Below, one piece after another: positions 31,962-40,617 of a stretch of DNA of 64,000 bases; within the stretch, counting starts at the first letter, position 1; the number at the start of each line of letters is the position of its first letter. The DNA comes from Dechloromonas hortensis (GTDB lineage Bacteria > Pseudomonadota > Gammaproteobacteria > Burkholderiales > Rhodocyclaceae). Below the pieces are notes generated by a model. It was not told where the DNA came from. It saw only the letters and a program-made list of their open reading frames with translations, and ran no database searches. The stretch spans positions 124,001-188,000 of the forward strand of contig NZ_SSSQ01000002.1 in NCBI RefSeq assembly GCF_009469765.1, read 5' to 3'. Made by a program: the position numbers and the translations under genes.

Positions 31962-33179
31962 ATGACGCGACAACGCGCCGATATCCTTCTTCGTCAGGCG
32001 GCTGGCAGTTTTTTTGCCATTGCCATCCTGCTCGTTCAGCTTCTTATTGCGCCGCAGGTCGCAGCGAACGAGGAGTCGGCGTTCAGCCTGCATGGCTTTG
32101 GCACGCTCGGGGTGGCCCGGACCACCGGCAATCAGGCCGAGTTTGTCCGTGACCTGTCGCAACCCCGTGGCGCGACCAATCACTGGGATGCTCGGGTGGA
32201 CAGCGTCCTCGGCTTGCAGGCCAACTGGCAGCTAACGCCGCAATTGGAGGCAGTGATTCAGGCGACCAGTCGTTATCGTTACGATAGGACTTTTACGCCG
32301 GAAATCTCCTGGGCCTTCCTCAAATATGACCCCAATCCGCAACTGAGCTTGCGGGCCGGCCGCTTGGGAACCGAGTTCTTCATGCTGGCCGATTCGCGGC
32401 TGGTCGGCTATTCCTACTTGCCGGTACGCCCGCCGGGGGATTTTTTCTGGTATCTGCCCTTTTACGCGATTGATGGCGCAGATCTGGCGGTGACCGTGCC
32501 AGTCGGTGAGGATGTGCTGCGCGGCAAGGTCTATTACGGGGTTTCCGACGCCAACATTCCGCTCGCCGACAAGCAGTGGAAGATCGACGGTTCGGCCATG
32601 GCGGGCGGCTATCTCGATTATCAGGCCGGCGCCTGGCTGTTCCGCCTGAGCTATGCCAATATCCGTTTTAGTCATGAAATGCCGATCGACGATGTGCTGG
32701 CTGCCTATTTGCCGCCGGCGCAAGCGGCTCAGGCGAGCCAGTATCTGACCACGGCCAATACACGCAGCCACTATTATTCGCTGGGTGCGATCTACGACAG
32801 CGGCCCGTGGCTGTTCCAGTTGATGCTGAACAAGATCAAGCAGGGCAGCAATATTTTCCAGAGCTCCGAGGGCGGCTACGTGCTGGCTGGTTACCGCATT
32901 GCGCAGGTCACTCCGTATCTCGGCTATTCCTGGATTCATAGCGATTCGCGAGGCAATACGCTGAATCCGGTGGTCGCTTCGATCATGGCGGATTCGCACG
33001 CCGATCAGAACACCACCATACTCGGCGCGCGCTGGGACTTTGCCCACAATATGGCGATCAAAGCCCAGTGGGACGCCATTCGGGGCGAGCCGGCATCGAT
33101 TTTTCCCTACCGTCAGGAGCGGGCGGCTTGGACGGGAAAGACGGATGTGTTTTCGGTGACCATGGATTTTGTCTTCTGA
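31962..33179 (+). CDS. outer-membrane porin-like beta-barrel protein
   Basis: The 405-residue protein has an N-terminal signal segment (FFAIAILLVQLLIAPQVAAN) and begins its mature part SAFSLHGFGTLGVART, as in proteobacterial porins. Alternating amphipathic strands run throughout and the chain ends in phenylalanine (VTMDFVF), the outer-membrane assembly signal. The gene for a PstS-like protein follows after 3 bp, so both are one transcript; such pairs are often found with phosphate or oxyanion sensing. The solute is unknown. Confidence 0.8.
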   Translation: MTRQRADILLRQAAGSFFAIAILLVQLLIAPQVAANEESAFSLHGFGTLGVARTTGNQAEFVRDLSQPRGATNHWDARVDSVLGLQANWQLTPQLEAVIQATSRYRYDRTFTPEISWAFLKYDPNPQLSLRAGRLGTEFFMLADSRLVGYSYLPVRPPGDFFWYLPFYAIDGADLAVTVPVGEDVLRGKVYYGVSDANIPLADKQWKIDGSAMAGGYLDYQAGAWLFRLSYANIRFSHEMPIDDVLAAYLPPAQAAQASQYLTTANTRSHYYSLGAIYDSGPWLFQLMLNKIKQGSNIFQSSEGGYVLAGYRIAQVTPYLGYSWIHSDSRGNTLNPVVASIMADSHADQNTTILGARWDFAHNMAIKAQWDAIRGEPASIFPYRQERAAWTGKTDVFSVTMDFVF

Positions 33180-33182
33180 ACC

Positions 33183-33620
33183 ATGAACAGCCAACGACTT
33201 CGCCTCCTGTTCTTCTTCGCCTGCCTGCTCCTGTTGCCGGCTCATGAGGCGCTGGCCGAACTGGTCGTCGTCGTCAACGCGCGTAGCGGTGTCGCAGTCA
33301 TGACGCGCAACGAAATCATCAATATCTTCTTCGGGCGCTATCGCCAGTTTTTCAATGGGGTCGAGGCGCAACCGGTCGATCTGGTCGATAGCCACGCGGA
33401 TCGGGCGCGTTTCTATAGCGCATTGGTCGGCAAGGATCTGTCGGACGTCAATGCCTATTGGTCGCGCCAGGTCTTCTCGGGACGCATGCAGCCGCCGCCG
33501 CGTGTGGCGAATCCCGATGAGGTCATGAAATGGGTCAGTGCGCATCCGGGAGGGATCGGTTTTGTCGATCTTGCCAAGGCCGATGCTCGCGTTCGGGTGG
33601 TTTACGAATTCAAGCCTTGA
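33183..33620 (+). CDS. periplasmic PstS-like (phosphate-binding-type) small protein
   Basis: The 145-residue protein has a signal peptide (LLFFFACLLLLPAHEALA) and a single lobe resembling the PBP-like fold of PstS: VVVVNARSGVAVMTRNEIINIFFGRYRQF near the start and MKWVSAHPGGIGFVDL near the end. At this size it is about half of a full solute-binding protein. It is co-transcribed with the porin upstream (3-bp gap). No ABC transporter genes follow, so it may sense rather than transport, which is inference. Confidence 0.78.
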   Translation: MNSQRLRLLFFFACLLLLPAHEALAELVVVVNARSGVAVMTRNEIINIFFGRYRQFFNGVEAQPVDLVDSHADRARFYSALVGKDLSDVNAYWSRQVFSGRMQPPPRVANPDEVMKWVSAHPGGIGFVDLAKADARVRVVYEFKP

Positions 33621-33649
33621 GCGGGTTTGCGAATAATTTGGGGTTGGCG

Positions 33650-33721
33650 TTGAACGTTGAATTGATTGGTCTGGTCATTATCTTTGTAGTGATTGCAGTG
33701 ATCGTCATCCGGTCGCAGTAA
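33650..33721 (+). CDS. possible 23-residue single-span membrane peptide
   Basis: A TTG at 33650, with GGGG at 33640-33643 as a weak ribosome-binding site, opens 23 codons encoding NVELIGLVIIFVVIAVIVIR plus a short tail. This is almost entirely a membrane helix with a basic C-terminus. It lies 29 bp after the PstS-like gene. The composition is non-random, but the start codon is weak and no homologue is known to me. Confidence 0.25.
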   Translation: MNVELIGLVIIFVVIAVIVIRSQ

Positions 33722-33792
33722 TCGGGCGGCTTGCATATTGGTGCAGGTTTGGCCACTATTCGAATACCACCAAATCAATAAAGGAGACAAAT

Positions 33793-34233
33793 ATGCCAAG
33801 ACGCGTGATTAGCGAAATTCTGGTCGGTCGCACCCTGATTACGGCCAGTCCGGAAATGACTGTCCGCTCAGCCTGCCGCCTGATGGCCGAAAAGAAAATC
33901 GGCGCTCTGCTTGTCGTTGAAAATCAGCGGATTGCCGGTATTTTCACCGAGCGGGATGCACTCAACAAAATTCTTGCCGCCAATCTCGATCCCGACAGTA
34001 CAAAACTGCTTCAGGTCATGGTCCGCGAGCCGCAAACCATTCGCGCCGACAAGCCGCTGGCTTATGCGCTGCATATGATGGCCGAAGGCGGGTTTCGGCA
34101 TGTACCGGTGGTTGGCGATGACGGAGAGCCGGTCGGCATGGTGTCGGCACGCGATGCCCTTGGTCAGGATATGGTCGATCTGGAGCGTGACATGCGGCGA
34201 CTCGAAGAACTCGAGGGTTCGATCGGTTACTGA
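33793..34233 (+). CDS. CBS-domain pair protein
   Basis: The 146-residue protein consists of two CBS domains: residues about 8-65 (ASPEMTVRSACRLMAEKKIGALLVVE) and about 75-130 (TIRADKPLAYALHMMAEGGFRHVPVV). CBS pairs bind adenosine nucleotides and act as energy or redox sensors; stand-alone versions have unknown targets. AAGGAG precedes the ATG at 33793. The C-terminal helix (DLERDMRRLEELEGS) is charged. The stop overlaps the convergent TruC-like gene by 7 nt. Confidence 0.88.
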   Translation: MPRRVISEILVGRTLITASPEMTVRSACRLMAEKKIGALLVVENQRIAGIFTERDALNKILAANLDPDSTKLLQVMVREPQTIRADKPLAYALHMMAEGGFRHVPVVGDDGEPVGMVSARDALGQDMVDLERDMRRLEELEGSIGY

Positions 34234-34982
34234 GCGGGCGTCTGCCAGCCCAAGCGCGCCAGTGTGGCGGCGAATTCGCCGGACACTGGCGCTTTTATTT
34301 GCACCGGGGCACCGCTTTCCGGGTGCAGGAAATCCAACTGTGTGCACGCCAGCAGCAGGCGGTGGCAATCAAGGTGCTCGGCAAAAAAGCGATTGTGCCG
34401 CCCCTTGCCGTGGGTGGCATCGCCGATGATCGGATGGGCGATGTGTTTCAGATGGCGGCGTAGCTGATGCTTGCGGCCGGTGACCGGGTTCAGCTCAACC
34501 AATGCATAACGACTGCTCGGATAGCGGTCGACAGCAATCGGCAGTTCGACTTCAGCCAGTCTGCGATAGTGGGTGAGGGCGCTTTGCGGCACTTCACTGC
34601 GACGATCGCCGGCGAACTCATAGTCGTCGCGCTGGCGGCGCAAGGGGTGGTCGATGCTGCCGTGCTCCGGCGGATGGCCGCGCACCACGGCGAGATAGCG
34701 CTTCTCCACTGTCCCGGCTTCGAATTGCTTGCCCAGTCGGCTGGCAATTTCGCTGGATAGCCCAAAAAGCAGGACGCCCGAGGTGCCCCGGTCGAGGCGA
34801 TGGGCTGGCCAGACCCGCTGACCGATCTGGTCGCGCAGGATCTGGATGGCGAAGCGTGTTTCGTGACGATCGATTTCCGAACGATGAACCAGTAGTCCGG
34901 GCGGTTTGTCGATGACGACGATATGCGCGTCGCGAAACAGTATCTTCAGTTGCTCAGTCAAAGAAGCGGCTCTTGGCCTCAC
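34227..34982 (-). CDS. truC: RluA-family pseudouridine synthase, TruC-like
   Basis: The protein has up to 251 residues and contains the family motif HRLDRGTSG, whose Asp is the catalytic nucleophile, and DKPPGLLVHRSEID near the N-terminus, which fits TruC (tRNA uridine-65). There is no separate RNA-binding S4 domain, consistent with TruC. The listed ATG (34982) overlaps the upstream lyase gene by 29 nt. A TTG a few codons in would give a start closer to E. coli TruC, so the exact start is uncertain. It is probably co-transcribed with the lyase gene. Confidence 0.8.
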   Translation of the reverse strand: MRPRAASLTEQLKILFRDAHIVVIDKPPGLLVHRSEIDRHETRFAIQILRDQIGQRVWPAHRLDRGTSGVLLFGLSSEIASRLGKQFEAGTVEKRYLAVVRGHPPEHGSIDHPLRRQRDDYEFAGDRRSEVPQSALTHYRRLAEVELPIAVDRYPSSRYALVELNPVTGRKHQLRRHLKHIAHPIIGDATHGKGRHNRFFAEHLDCHRLLLACTQLDFLHPESGAPVQIKAPVSGEFAATLARLGWQTPAQ

Positions 34983-35937
34983 CAGGCAATGCCATCCCGG
35001 TCACCTGGGCGCGTTCCAGCAATTCCCAGTAGTAGCGATAGGAGGCGCGGTCGTGCAGCTTTCCTTCATGCTGGATCGGACCCCAGTCCGTGTCCTGGGC
35101 GGCGATCAGGATCTCGCTGGCAGCCTGGACCTCCGAGAAATCTGGGCGCATGGCTTCAATGATGGGAAGGATCTGGTTGGGATGGATGCTCCACATGCGC
35201 AGATAGCCGAATTCGCGGCGGGCGCGGCGGGCATCGTTGCCGATGTATTCGAGATCCTTGAGTTCGGTCGTCACGTTATGCGATGGAATAACGCCGTTGG
35301 CCAGGGCAGCGGCGCTGATCTCGCATTTGGCGCGGGCGACCAGGGGGTGTTCGAACTGGCCGGGGCTTTTCATCGCGCTGCCTGGAATCGCGCCATGGTG
35401 ACCGGAAACGAAGTCCATCAGACCGAAATCCAGGCTCTCGACGCCGGGCAGGGCGGCGATTTCCCAAACTTCGCGTAGCGCGCCGTGGGTTTCGATCAGC
35501 ACGTGCACCGGAATCCGGCGGTCAACGTTCAATTTGAGTTCGATTTCTCGCAGTGCTTCGATCTGGACTCTGACATCCCCGGCACTGCATGGTTTGGGCA
35601 GCGTGATGAAGGGCAGGCGATTGCCGGCGATGCCGACCAGAATTTCCATATCCTGCCGCCAATGGGCGTGGGTCACGTCATGGACGCGGGCGCCAACCCG
35701 ATTGAACAGGTTGTCTTCGCTCATGATCAGGCGGGCCGCCATTTCGGCATGTTCACGTTCCGCGCCAGCGTGCGCCCCGTCTTCGCAGTCGCAGGTGATG
35801 TCGAAAATGGGGCCGAGTTCCTTCTGCAACTGGAGCGCCTTGCGGATCAGCTTTTCCGAGCCGGCGTAGTGGTCGACCGCAGGAAGAACGGGAAAAGGCT
35901 TTTCGCCGGCAAAAAGAACCGCAGTGGGATGGCGCAT
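34954..35937 (-). CDS. HpcH/HpaI aldolase / citrate lyase beta family (malyl-CoA lyase-like)
   Basis: The 327-residue enzyme has the CitE-like TIM barrel features DITCDCEDGAHAGAE (Mg-binding acidic cluster), NRVGARVHD, HVLIETHGALREVWEIAA and LDFGLMDFVSGHHG. Related enzymes cleave malyl-CoA, methylmalyl-CoA or citryl-CoA, and the exact substrate cannot be fixed by eye. Its position just downstream of mdh (separated by a terminator) suggests a link to C4-acid or glyoxylate metabolism. Confidence 0.8.
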   Translation of the reverse strand: MRHPTAVLFAGEKPFPVLPAVDHYAGSEKLIRKALQLQKELGPIFDITCDCEDGAHAGAEREHAEMAARLIMSEDNLFNRVGARVHDVTHAHWRQDMEILVGIAGNRLPFITLPKPCSAGDVRVQIEALREIELKLNVDRRIPVHVLIETHGALREVWEIAALPGVESLDFGLMDFVSGHHGAIPGSAMKSPGQFEHPLVARAKCEISAAALANGVIPSHNVTTELKDLEYIGNDARRARREFGYLRMWSIHPNQILPIIEAMRPDFSEVQAASEILIAAQDTDWGPIQHEGKLHDRASYRYYWELLERAQVTGMALPGEAKSRFFD

Positions 35938-35957
35938 GGTTTTCGATCGTCACAAAA

Positions 35958-35988
35958 GAAAAAAGCCGCGGCATTTTACCGCGGCCTT
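35958..35988 (-). terminator. terminator of mdh
   Basis: Read on the minus strand, GCCGCGG-TAAAATG-CCGCGGC forms a 7-bp stem followed by six or more T (the plus-strand A run at 35958-35964). It separates mdh from the lyase gene. Confidence 0.85.
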
Positions 35989-36014
35989 TCAGTGCAGCTA
36001 AGAGAAATGCTGGA

Positions 36015-37001
36015 TTACAGCATGTCCTTGACGGCTTCAGCTTCGTCGGTCAGTTCCTTGAGCGTGAAGTTCATCTTTTCACGGCTGTATTCGTCGATTT
36101 CCAGACCCTGGATGATCTTGAACGAACCGCCCTTGCATTCGCACGGGAAGCCATAAACGATGCCGGCCGGGATGCCGTAAGAACCATCGGACGGGACGCC
36201 CATCGTGACCCAGTCGCTGGAGCCGAGGACCCAGTCGCGAACGTGGTCGATGGCGGCGTTGGCGGCGGAAGCAGCGGAAGACAGGCCGCGCGCTTCGATG
36301 ATGGCGGCGCCACGCTTGCCGACGGTCGGCAGGAAGACGTCGTTGTTCCAGGCGTGATCGTTGATCAGGGCCTTGACGTTGTCGCCATTCGACTCGCAGT
36401 TGCGGTAATCGGCATACATCGTCGGCGAGTGGTTACCCCAGACAACCAGCTTCTTGAAGGAAGAAACGCTGCGGCCAGTCTTCTCGGCCAGTTGCGACAG
36501 GGCGCGGTTGTGGTCGAGGCGCAGCATGCCGTGGTAGTTGTTCGGGTTGGTGCGGCCGACCTTCTTGGCGGCGGCAGCAGCAATGTAGGCATTGGTGTTG
36601 CAGGGGTTGCCAACGACCAGAACCTTGACGTCTTCCTTGGCGTTCTCGGCAATGGCCTTGCCCTGAACGGTGAAGATGGCGCCATTGGCGGTCAGCAGGT
36701 CGGCACGTTCCATACCCTTGGTGCGCGGACGGGCACCCACCAGCAGGCAGACGTCGGCATCCTTGAACGCGACGTTCGGATCATCGGTGGCAACCATGCC
36801 GGCGAGCAGCGGGAAAGCGCAGTCGTCGAGCTCCATCATCACACCCTTCACGGCTTGCTGAGCTTGCGGCAGGTCGAGCAACTGAAGGATGACCGGCTGG
36901 TCTTTGCCGAGCATTTCGCCGGAGGCGATGCGGAACAGCAGGCTATAACCGATTTGGCCGGCGGCACCGGTTACGGCAACGCGCATGGGGGCTTTGGACA
37001 T
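36015..37001 (-). CDS. mdh: malate dehydrogenase
   Basis: The 328-residue enzyme has the NAD-binding start [34 protein letters not shown] (substrate-loop arginines) and the catalytic region MLRLDHNRA and [13 protein letters not shown]. This is the dimeric, cytosolic-type MDH common in betaproteobacteria. It oxidises malate to oxaloacetate in the TCA cycle. It is divergent from the GntR-family gene; a perfect 16-bp palindrome 140 bp upstream of its start is a likely operator. A terminator follows. Confidence 0.95.
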   Translation of the reverse strand: MSKAPMRVAVTGAAGQIGYSLLFRIASGEMLGKDQPVILQLLDLPQAQQAVKGVMMELDDCAFPLLAGMVATDDPNVAFKDADVCLLVGARPRTKGMERADLLTANGAIFTVQGKAIAENAKEDVKVLVVGNPCNTNAYIAAAAAKKVGRTNPNNYHGMLRLDHNRALSQLAEKTGRSVSSFKKLVVWGNHSPTMYADYRNCESNGDNVKALINDHAWNNDVFLPTVGKRGAAIIEARGLSSAASAANAAIDHVRDWVLGSSDWVTMGVPSDGSYGIPAGIVYGFPCECKGGSFKIIQGLEIDEYSREKMNFTLKELTDEAEAVKDML

Positions 37002-37140
37002 ATGTCGCTCCTGTATGAAACAGCGTGATTGAGATTGTTTGAGTCTGCTCGGAGACCAGCCTTTGTTCTTACCTTGCAGTCAGCAGGCTCGAGAGGATGA
37101 CGATGTTAGAAGTTCGGGGCTGGGCTGTCAATTCATCATC

Positions 37141-37156
37141 TGTCTTATATAAGACA
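37141..37156. promoter_or_regulatory. 16-bp palindromic operator candidate TGTCTTATATAAGACA
   Basis: A perfect palindrome between the divergent mdh (start 37001) and GntR gene (start 37201 or 37174). Its size and AT-rich centre fit GntR-family operators, and the adjacent gene encodes such a protein. It probably mediates autoregulation and control of mdh. A 12/16 match lies upstream of acnB (6262-6277). Confidence 0.6.
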
Positions 37157-37200
37157 ACTTTTCGTGGACGCCCGTGTCTAAATGTGCTGAAATTTGCACC

Positions 37201-37953
37201 ATGACTCGTGACGCCTCCCGTCCTGCCCGCATGCCATCGCCCACCTTTAGTCCGCTCTATCGGCAGATCAAGGATTTTTTGATCCGCAGCCTGGAGGCCG
37301 GTGAATGGGGGCCGGGTGATGCGATTCCCAGCGAAGGGGAGTTGGCGGCCCGTTTTAGTGTCAGTCAGGGGACCGTACGCAAGGCGATCGACGAGATGGC
37401 TGCGGAAAACCTGCTGGTCCGTCGCCAGGGCAAGGGAACCTTTGTTGCCACTCATGACGATCCACGCTCCTTTTATCGTTTTCTCCGCCTGGTTTCCGAT
37501 GACGGGACGGTGACGCATACGGTCAGCGATCCATTTTCCTGCGAGTTGCAGTCGGCAACGCCCGAAGTGGCAAAGGTGCTTGGCTTGTCGGTTGGTGATC
37601 AGGTGCTTCGGGTCGAGCGCCTGTTGCGTTTCAATGGCGAGCCCGTTGTTTTTGATCAGATTTATCTGGTGGCCGATCTGTTTTTTGGCTTGTCGCTTGA
37701 GAAGTTACGGGAGGGCGAGCGTTCGCTCTACAGCTTGTTCGAGAGTGATTTCGGGGTGCGCATGATCAATGCCGAAGAGCATTTGCGTGCGGTTGCCGCA
37801 GATGCCTACAGTGCGGGCTTGCTTGGTGTGGCCGAGGGGGTGCCTTTGCTGCTGGTTGAGCGGACGGCGTACACCTACGGCAATAAGCCGGTTGAATGGC
37901 GGCGTGGTCTTTATTGCACGCGTCACCATTATTATCGGAATGATCTGGGGTGA
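37201..37953 (+). CDS. GntR-family regulator, HutC subfamily (UTRA domain)
   Basis: From ATG 37201 the protein has 250 residues; an in-frame GTG at 37174 would add nine. It has an N-terminal winged HTH (about residues 15-80, IPSEGELAARFSVSQGTVRKAIDEM) followed by RRQGKGTFVA. The UTRA effector-binding domain ends in WRRGLYCTRHHYYRNDLG. It sits between mdh and the sdhCDAB-gltA operon, with a palindromic operator upstream, so it probably adjusts TCA gene expression to a carboxylate or sugar-acid ligand (inference). Confidence 0.88.
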   Translation: MTRDASRPARMPSPTFSPLYRQIKDFLIRSLEAGEWGPGDAIPSEGELAARFSVSQGTVRKAIDEMAAENLLVRRQGKGTFVATHDDPRSFYRFLRLVSDDGTVTHTVSDPFSCELQSATPEVAKVLGLSVGDQVLRVERLLRFNGEPVVFDQIYLVADLFFGLSLEKLREGERSLYSLFESDFGVRMINAEEHLRAVAADAYSAGLLGVAEGVPLLLVERTAYTYGNKPVEWRRGLYCTRHHYYRNDLG

Positions 37954-38019
37954 GAGAAAAAGTTCTTCAATATTGGCTTGGAAGCACGTGTTTTGGCGTG
38001 TTCTGGCTGGTTTTGAATG

Positions 38020-38025
38020 TATAAT
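38020..38025 (+). promoter_or_regulatory. possible -10 box of the sdh operon
   Basis: A perfect TATAAT lies 62 bp upstream of the sdhC start in the short gap after the GntR gene. No convincing -35 hexamer is seen at 16-18 bp spacing. Confidence 0.3.
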
Positions 38026-38087
38026 TACGGCTCTTTTCAAACCACGTACAAGCGGATAACCGCAACTTTACGCGAGGGATGACGTTC

Positions 38088-38474
38088 ATGGCAGAAATGA
38101 CCATCAAGAAACGTCCAAAAAACTTGGACTTGACCACTATCAGGTTGCCTTTGCCGGGCAAGGTTTCAATTCTTCATCGCGTCAGCGGTGTGGGTTTGTT
38201 CCTTTGTTTCCCGCTTATGCTCTGGCTCTTTGGGGCTAGCCTGGCTTCGGCGGAAAGCTTCGCTGCCTTCAAGGCGGTAGCGGCGATGCTGCCTGTGAAA
38301 GTTGTTCTGGCGGGTCTGCTCTGGGCCTTTGTTCACCATTTCTGTGCCGGTATTCGCTTCCTGCTGCTGGATGTGCATGTTGGTATCGAAAAAGAGGCTG
38401 CTCGCAAATCGGCGGGGGTTGTCTTTGCGGTCAGCATTCCGCTGACCCTGATCCTCTGGGGGGCTCTGCTGTGA
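38088..38474 (+). CDS. sdhC: succinate dehydrogenase cytochrome b556 subunit
   Basis: The 128-residue subunit has three membrane helices. NLDLTTIRLPLPGKVSILHRVSG is the family signature near the N-terminus (the SILHR serine and arginine line the quinone site), and FVHHFCAGIRFLLLD holds the heme-ligating histidine. It anchors SdhAB in the membrane and reduces quinone. The start at 38088 is chosen because GAGG at 38074-38077 is about 10 nt upstream; ATGs at 38079 and 38097 are alternatives. The stop overlaps sdhD by 4 nt. Confidence 0.93.
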   Translation: MAEMTIKKRPKNLDLTTIRLPLPGKVSILHRVSGVGLFLCFPLMLWLFGASLASAESFAAFKAVAAMLPVKVVLAGLLWAFVHHFCAGIRFLLLDVHVGIEKEAARKSAGVVFAVSIPLTLILWGALL

Positions 38475-38818
38475 TCAATCGTATCGTTGTTGGCGCCCAT
38501 TACGGGCTCAAGGACTGGATTGCTCAGCGTGCAACGGCTGTAATCATGGCTGTCTATTCGGTCCTGATTGCTGCGGTTCTGCTGGTCGTTCGTCCGTCGT
38601 CGTTTGAGGCTTGGCAGGGGGTTTTTGCCAACGGCTTCATCAAGTTCATGACCTTCCTTTTCTTCGTTAGCCTGTTTTACCACGCCTGGATCGGCGTGCG
38701 TGACATCTGGATGGACTACATCAAGCCGACGGGCCTGCGCCTGACCTTGCATGTGCTGACCATTGCTGCGTTGGTGGGTTACACCGCGTGGGCTGCTGCG
38801 ATTCTCTGGAGGCTGTAA
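38471..38818 (+). CDS. sdhD: succinate dehydrogenase membrane anchor subunit
   Basis: The 115-residue subunit starts at a GTG overlapping the sdhC stop (GTGA). It has three membrane helices. DWIAQRATAVIMAVY contains the conserved arginine, and FYHAWIGVRDIWMDYIKP carries a histidine and the HxxxGxxxxxxDY pattern of SdhD. It completes the quinone/heme anchor with SdhC. Confidence 0.93.
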   Translation: MINRIVVGAHYGLKDWIAQRATAVIMAVYSVLIAAVLLVVRPSSFEAWQGVFANGFIKFMTFLFFVSLFYHAWIGVRDIWMDYIKPTGLRLTLHVLTIAALVGYTAWAAAILWRL

Positions 38819-38820
38819 GC

Positions 38821-40605
38821 GTGAGTATTCCTGTTCTGAAGTTTGATGCGGTTATCGTCGGTGCCGGTGGTGCCGGTCTGCGTTCCGCAATTCAATTGTC
38901 CGAAGCCGGCCTGAAGACCGCCGTGCTTTCCAAGGTTTTTCCGACCCGCTCGCACACGGTTGCGGCGCAGGGTGGGGTTGCTGCGTCTCTCGGTAATTCC
39001 GAGGAAGATCACTGGACGTGGCACATGTACGATACCGTCAAGGGTTCCGACTGGCTCGGTGACCAGGACGCGATCGAGTTCATGTGCAAGAAGGCCAACG
39101 AAGTGGTTGTCGAACTCGAGCACTACGGTATGCCGTTCGACCGTACCGATGACGGCAAGATCTACCAGCGCCCGTTCGGTGGTCATATGTCGAACTTCGG
39201 TGAAAAGCCGGTGCGTCGTTCCTGTGCCGCAGCTGACCGTACCGGTCACGCCATGCTGCACGCCATGTACCAGCGCAACGTCAAGGCCAATACCCAGTTC
39301 TTCGTGGAATGGATGGCGCTTGACCTGATTCGTGACGAAGAAGGTCACGTCCTCGGCGTTACCGCCATGGAAATGGAAACCGGCCAGGTCGTGATCTTCC
39401 ACGCTCGCGCCACCATTTTCGCCACCGGTGGTGCCGGCCGCATCTTCTACTCGTCGACCAATGCCTTCATCAATACCGGTGACGGCCTGGGCATGGCGGC
39501 GCGTGCCGGCATCCCGCTCGAAGACATGGAATTCTGGCAGTTCCACCCGACCGGCGTGGCCGGTGCGGGGGTGCTGATTACCGAAGGCGTGCGCGGCGAA
39601 GGCGGTATCCTGCGTAACAGCAGCAAGGAACGTTTCATGGAGCGCTATGCGCCGAACGCCAAGGACCTGGCGTCGCGCGACGTGGTTTCCCGCGCCATGG
39701 CCACCGAAATCAAGGAAGGCCGCGGCTGTGGCGTGAATAAGGACTACGTCCTGCTTGACATCACCCACCTCGATCCCGCCACCATCATGAAGCGCCTGCC
39801 CGGCATCCACGAAATCGGCCTGCAGTTCGCCGGTGTCGATTGCCTGAAAGAGCCGCTCCCCGTTGTGCCGACCTGCCACTATCAGATGGGCGGTATCCCG
39901 ACCCATTACTCTGGTCGTGTCGTGATGCCGCAGGGCGGCGACATGAATGCCGTCGTGCCCGGCTTCTATGCCGGTGGCGAATGTGCCTGTGCCTCGGTGC
40001 ACGGTGCCAACCGCCTCGGCACCAACTCGCTGCTCGACCTTCTGGTCTTCGGTAAGTCGGCCGGCGATTCAGCGGTTGAAGATCTCAAGGCCGGCCGCGC
40101 TCACCGCGAACTGCCGAAAGATGTCGCCGACAAGACCCTGGCTCGCATCTCCGCACTGGACAACCGCAAGGGTGGTGCCAACGTGCATGAAACCCGCCTG
40201 GCCATGCAGCGCACCATGCAGGACCATGCCGGTGTGTTCCGCTTCGGCGACATGCTGAAGCAGGGCGTCGAGAAGATCCTCGAAGTCGAAAAGGCTGCTC
40301 GCCAACTCGAAATCAAGGACAAGTCGCAGGCTTGGAACACGGCCCGTACCGAAGCTCTCGAAATGGAAAACCTGATCGAGGTTGCCAAGGCGACGATGAT
40401 TTCTGCCGAAGCCCGCAAGGAGTCCCGTGGTGCTCACGTTCGTGACGATGCCCCGGATAGCGCCGAGTTTCCGAATGGTCGCAACGACAAGGAATGGCTG
40501 AAGCACACGCTGTTCTCGCCGGTTGATAACTCGATCAGCTACAAGCCGGTCAACATGCAACCCTTGACCGTCGAGGCCGTAGCCCTCAAGACGCGCTCGT
40601 ACTAA
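38821..40605 (+). CDS. sdhA: succinate dehydrogenase flavoprotein subunit
   Basis: From GTG 38821, 2 nt after the sdhD stop, the protein has 594 residues. It contains VIVGAGGAGLRSAI (FAD binding) and RSHTVAAQGG with H45, the covalent FAD attachment site as in E. coli. HPTGVAGAGVLITEGVRGEGG and the capping-domain REL/RDVVSRAM residues match the active site. It oxidises succinate to fumarate. A longer frame from 38788 would overlap sdhD and is rejected. Confidence 0.96.
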   Translation: MSIPVLKFDAVIVGAGGAGLRSAIQLSEAGLKTAVLSKVFPTRSHTVAAQGGVAASLGNSEEDHWTWHMYDTVKGSDWLGDQDAIEFMCKKANEVVVELEHYGMPFDRTDDGKIYQRPFGGHMSNFGEKPVRRSCAAADRTGHAMLHAMYQRNVKANTQFFVEWMALDLIRDEEGHVLGVTAMEMETGQVVIFHARATIFATGGAGRIFYSSTNAFINTGDGLGMAARAGIPLEDMEFWQFHPTGVAGAGVLITEGVRGEGGILRNSSKERFMERYAPNAKDLASRDVVSRAMATEIKEGRGCGVNKDYVLLDITHLDPATIMKRLPGIHEIGLQFAGVDCLKEPLPVVPTCHYQMGGIPTHYSGRVVMPQGGDMNAVVPGFYAGGECACASVHGANRLGTNSLLDLLVFGKSAGDSAVEDLKAGRAHRELPKDVADKTLARISALDNRKGGANVHETRLAMQRTMQDHAGVFRFGDMLKQGVEKILEVEKAARQLEIKDKSQAWNTARTEALEMENLIEVAKATMISAEARKESRGAHVRDDAPDSAEFPNGRNDKEWLKHTLFSPVDNSISYKPVNMQPLTVEAVALKTRSY

Positions 40606-40617
40606 TTGGAGTCCAGA

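Noticed and set aside
35868..35883. GGTCGACCGCAGGAA inside the malyl-CoA-lyase-like gene as another interspersed element
   Set aside because: It lies within a conserved coding segment, lacks the A-rich start and T-run, and is explained by codon use. Similar GTCGACCG words in coding DNA (for example near 49616 and 1049) were excluded for the same reason.
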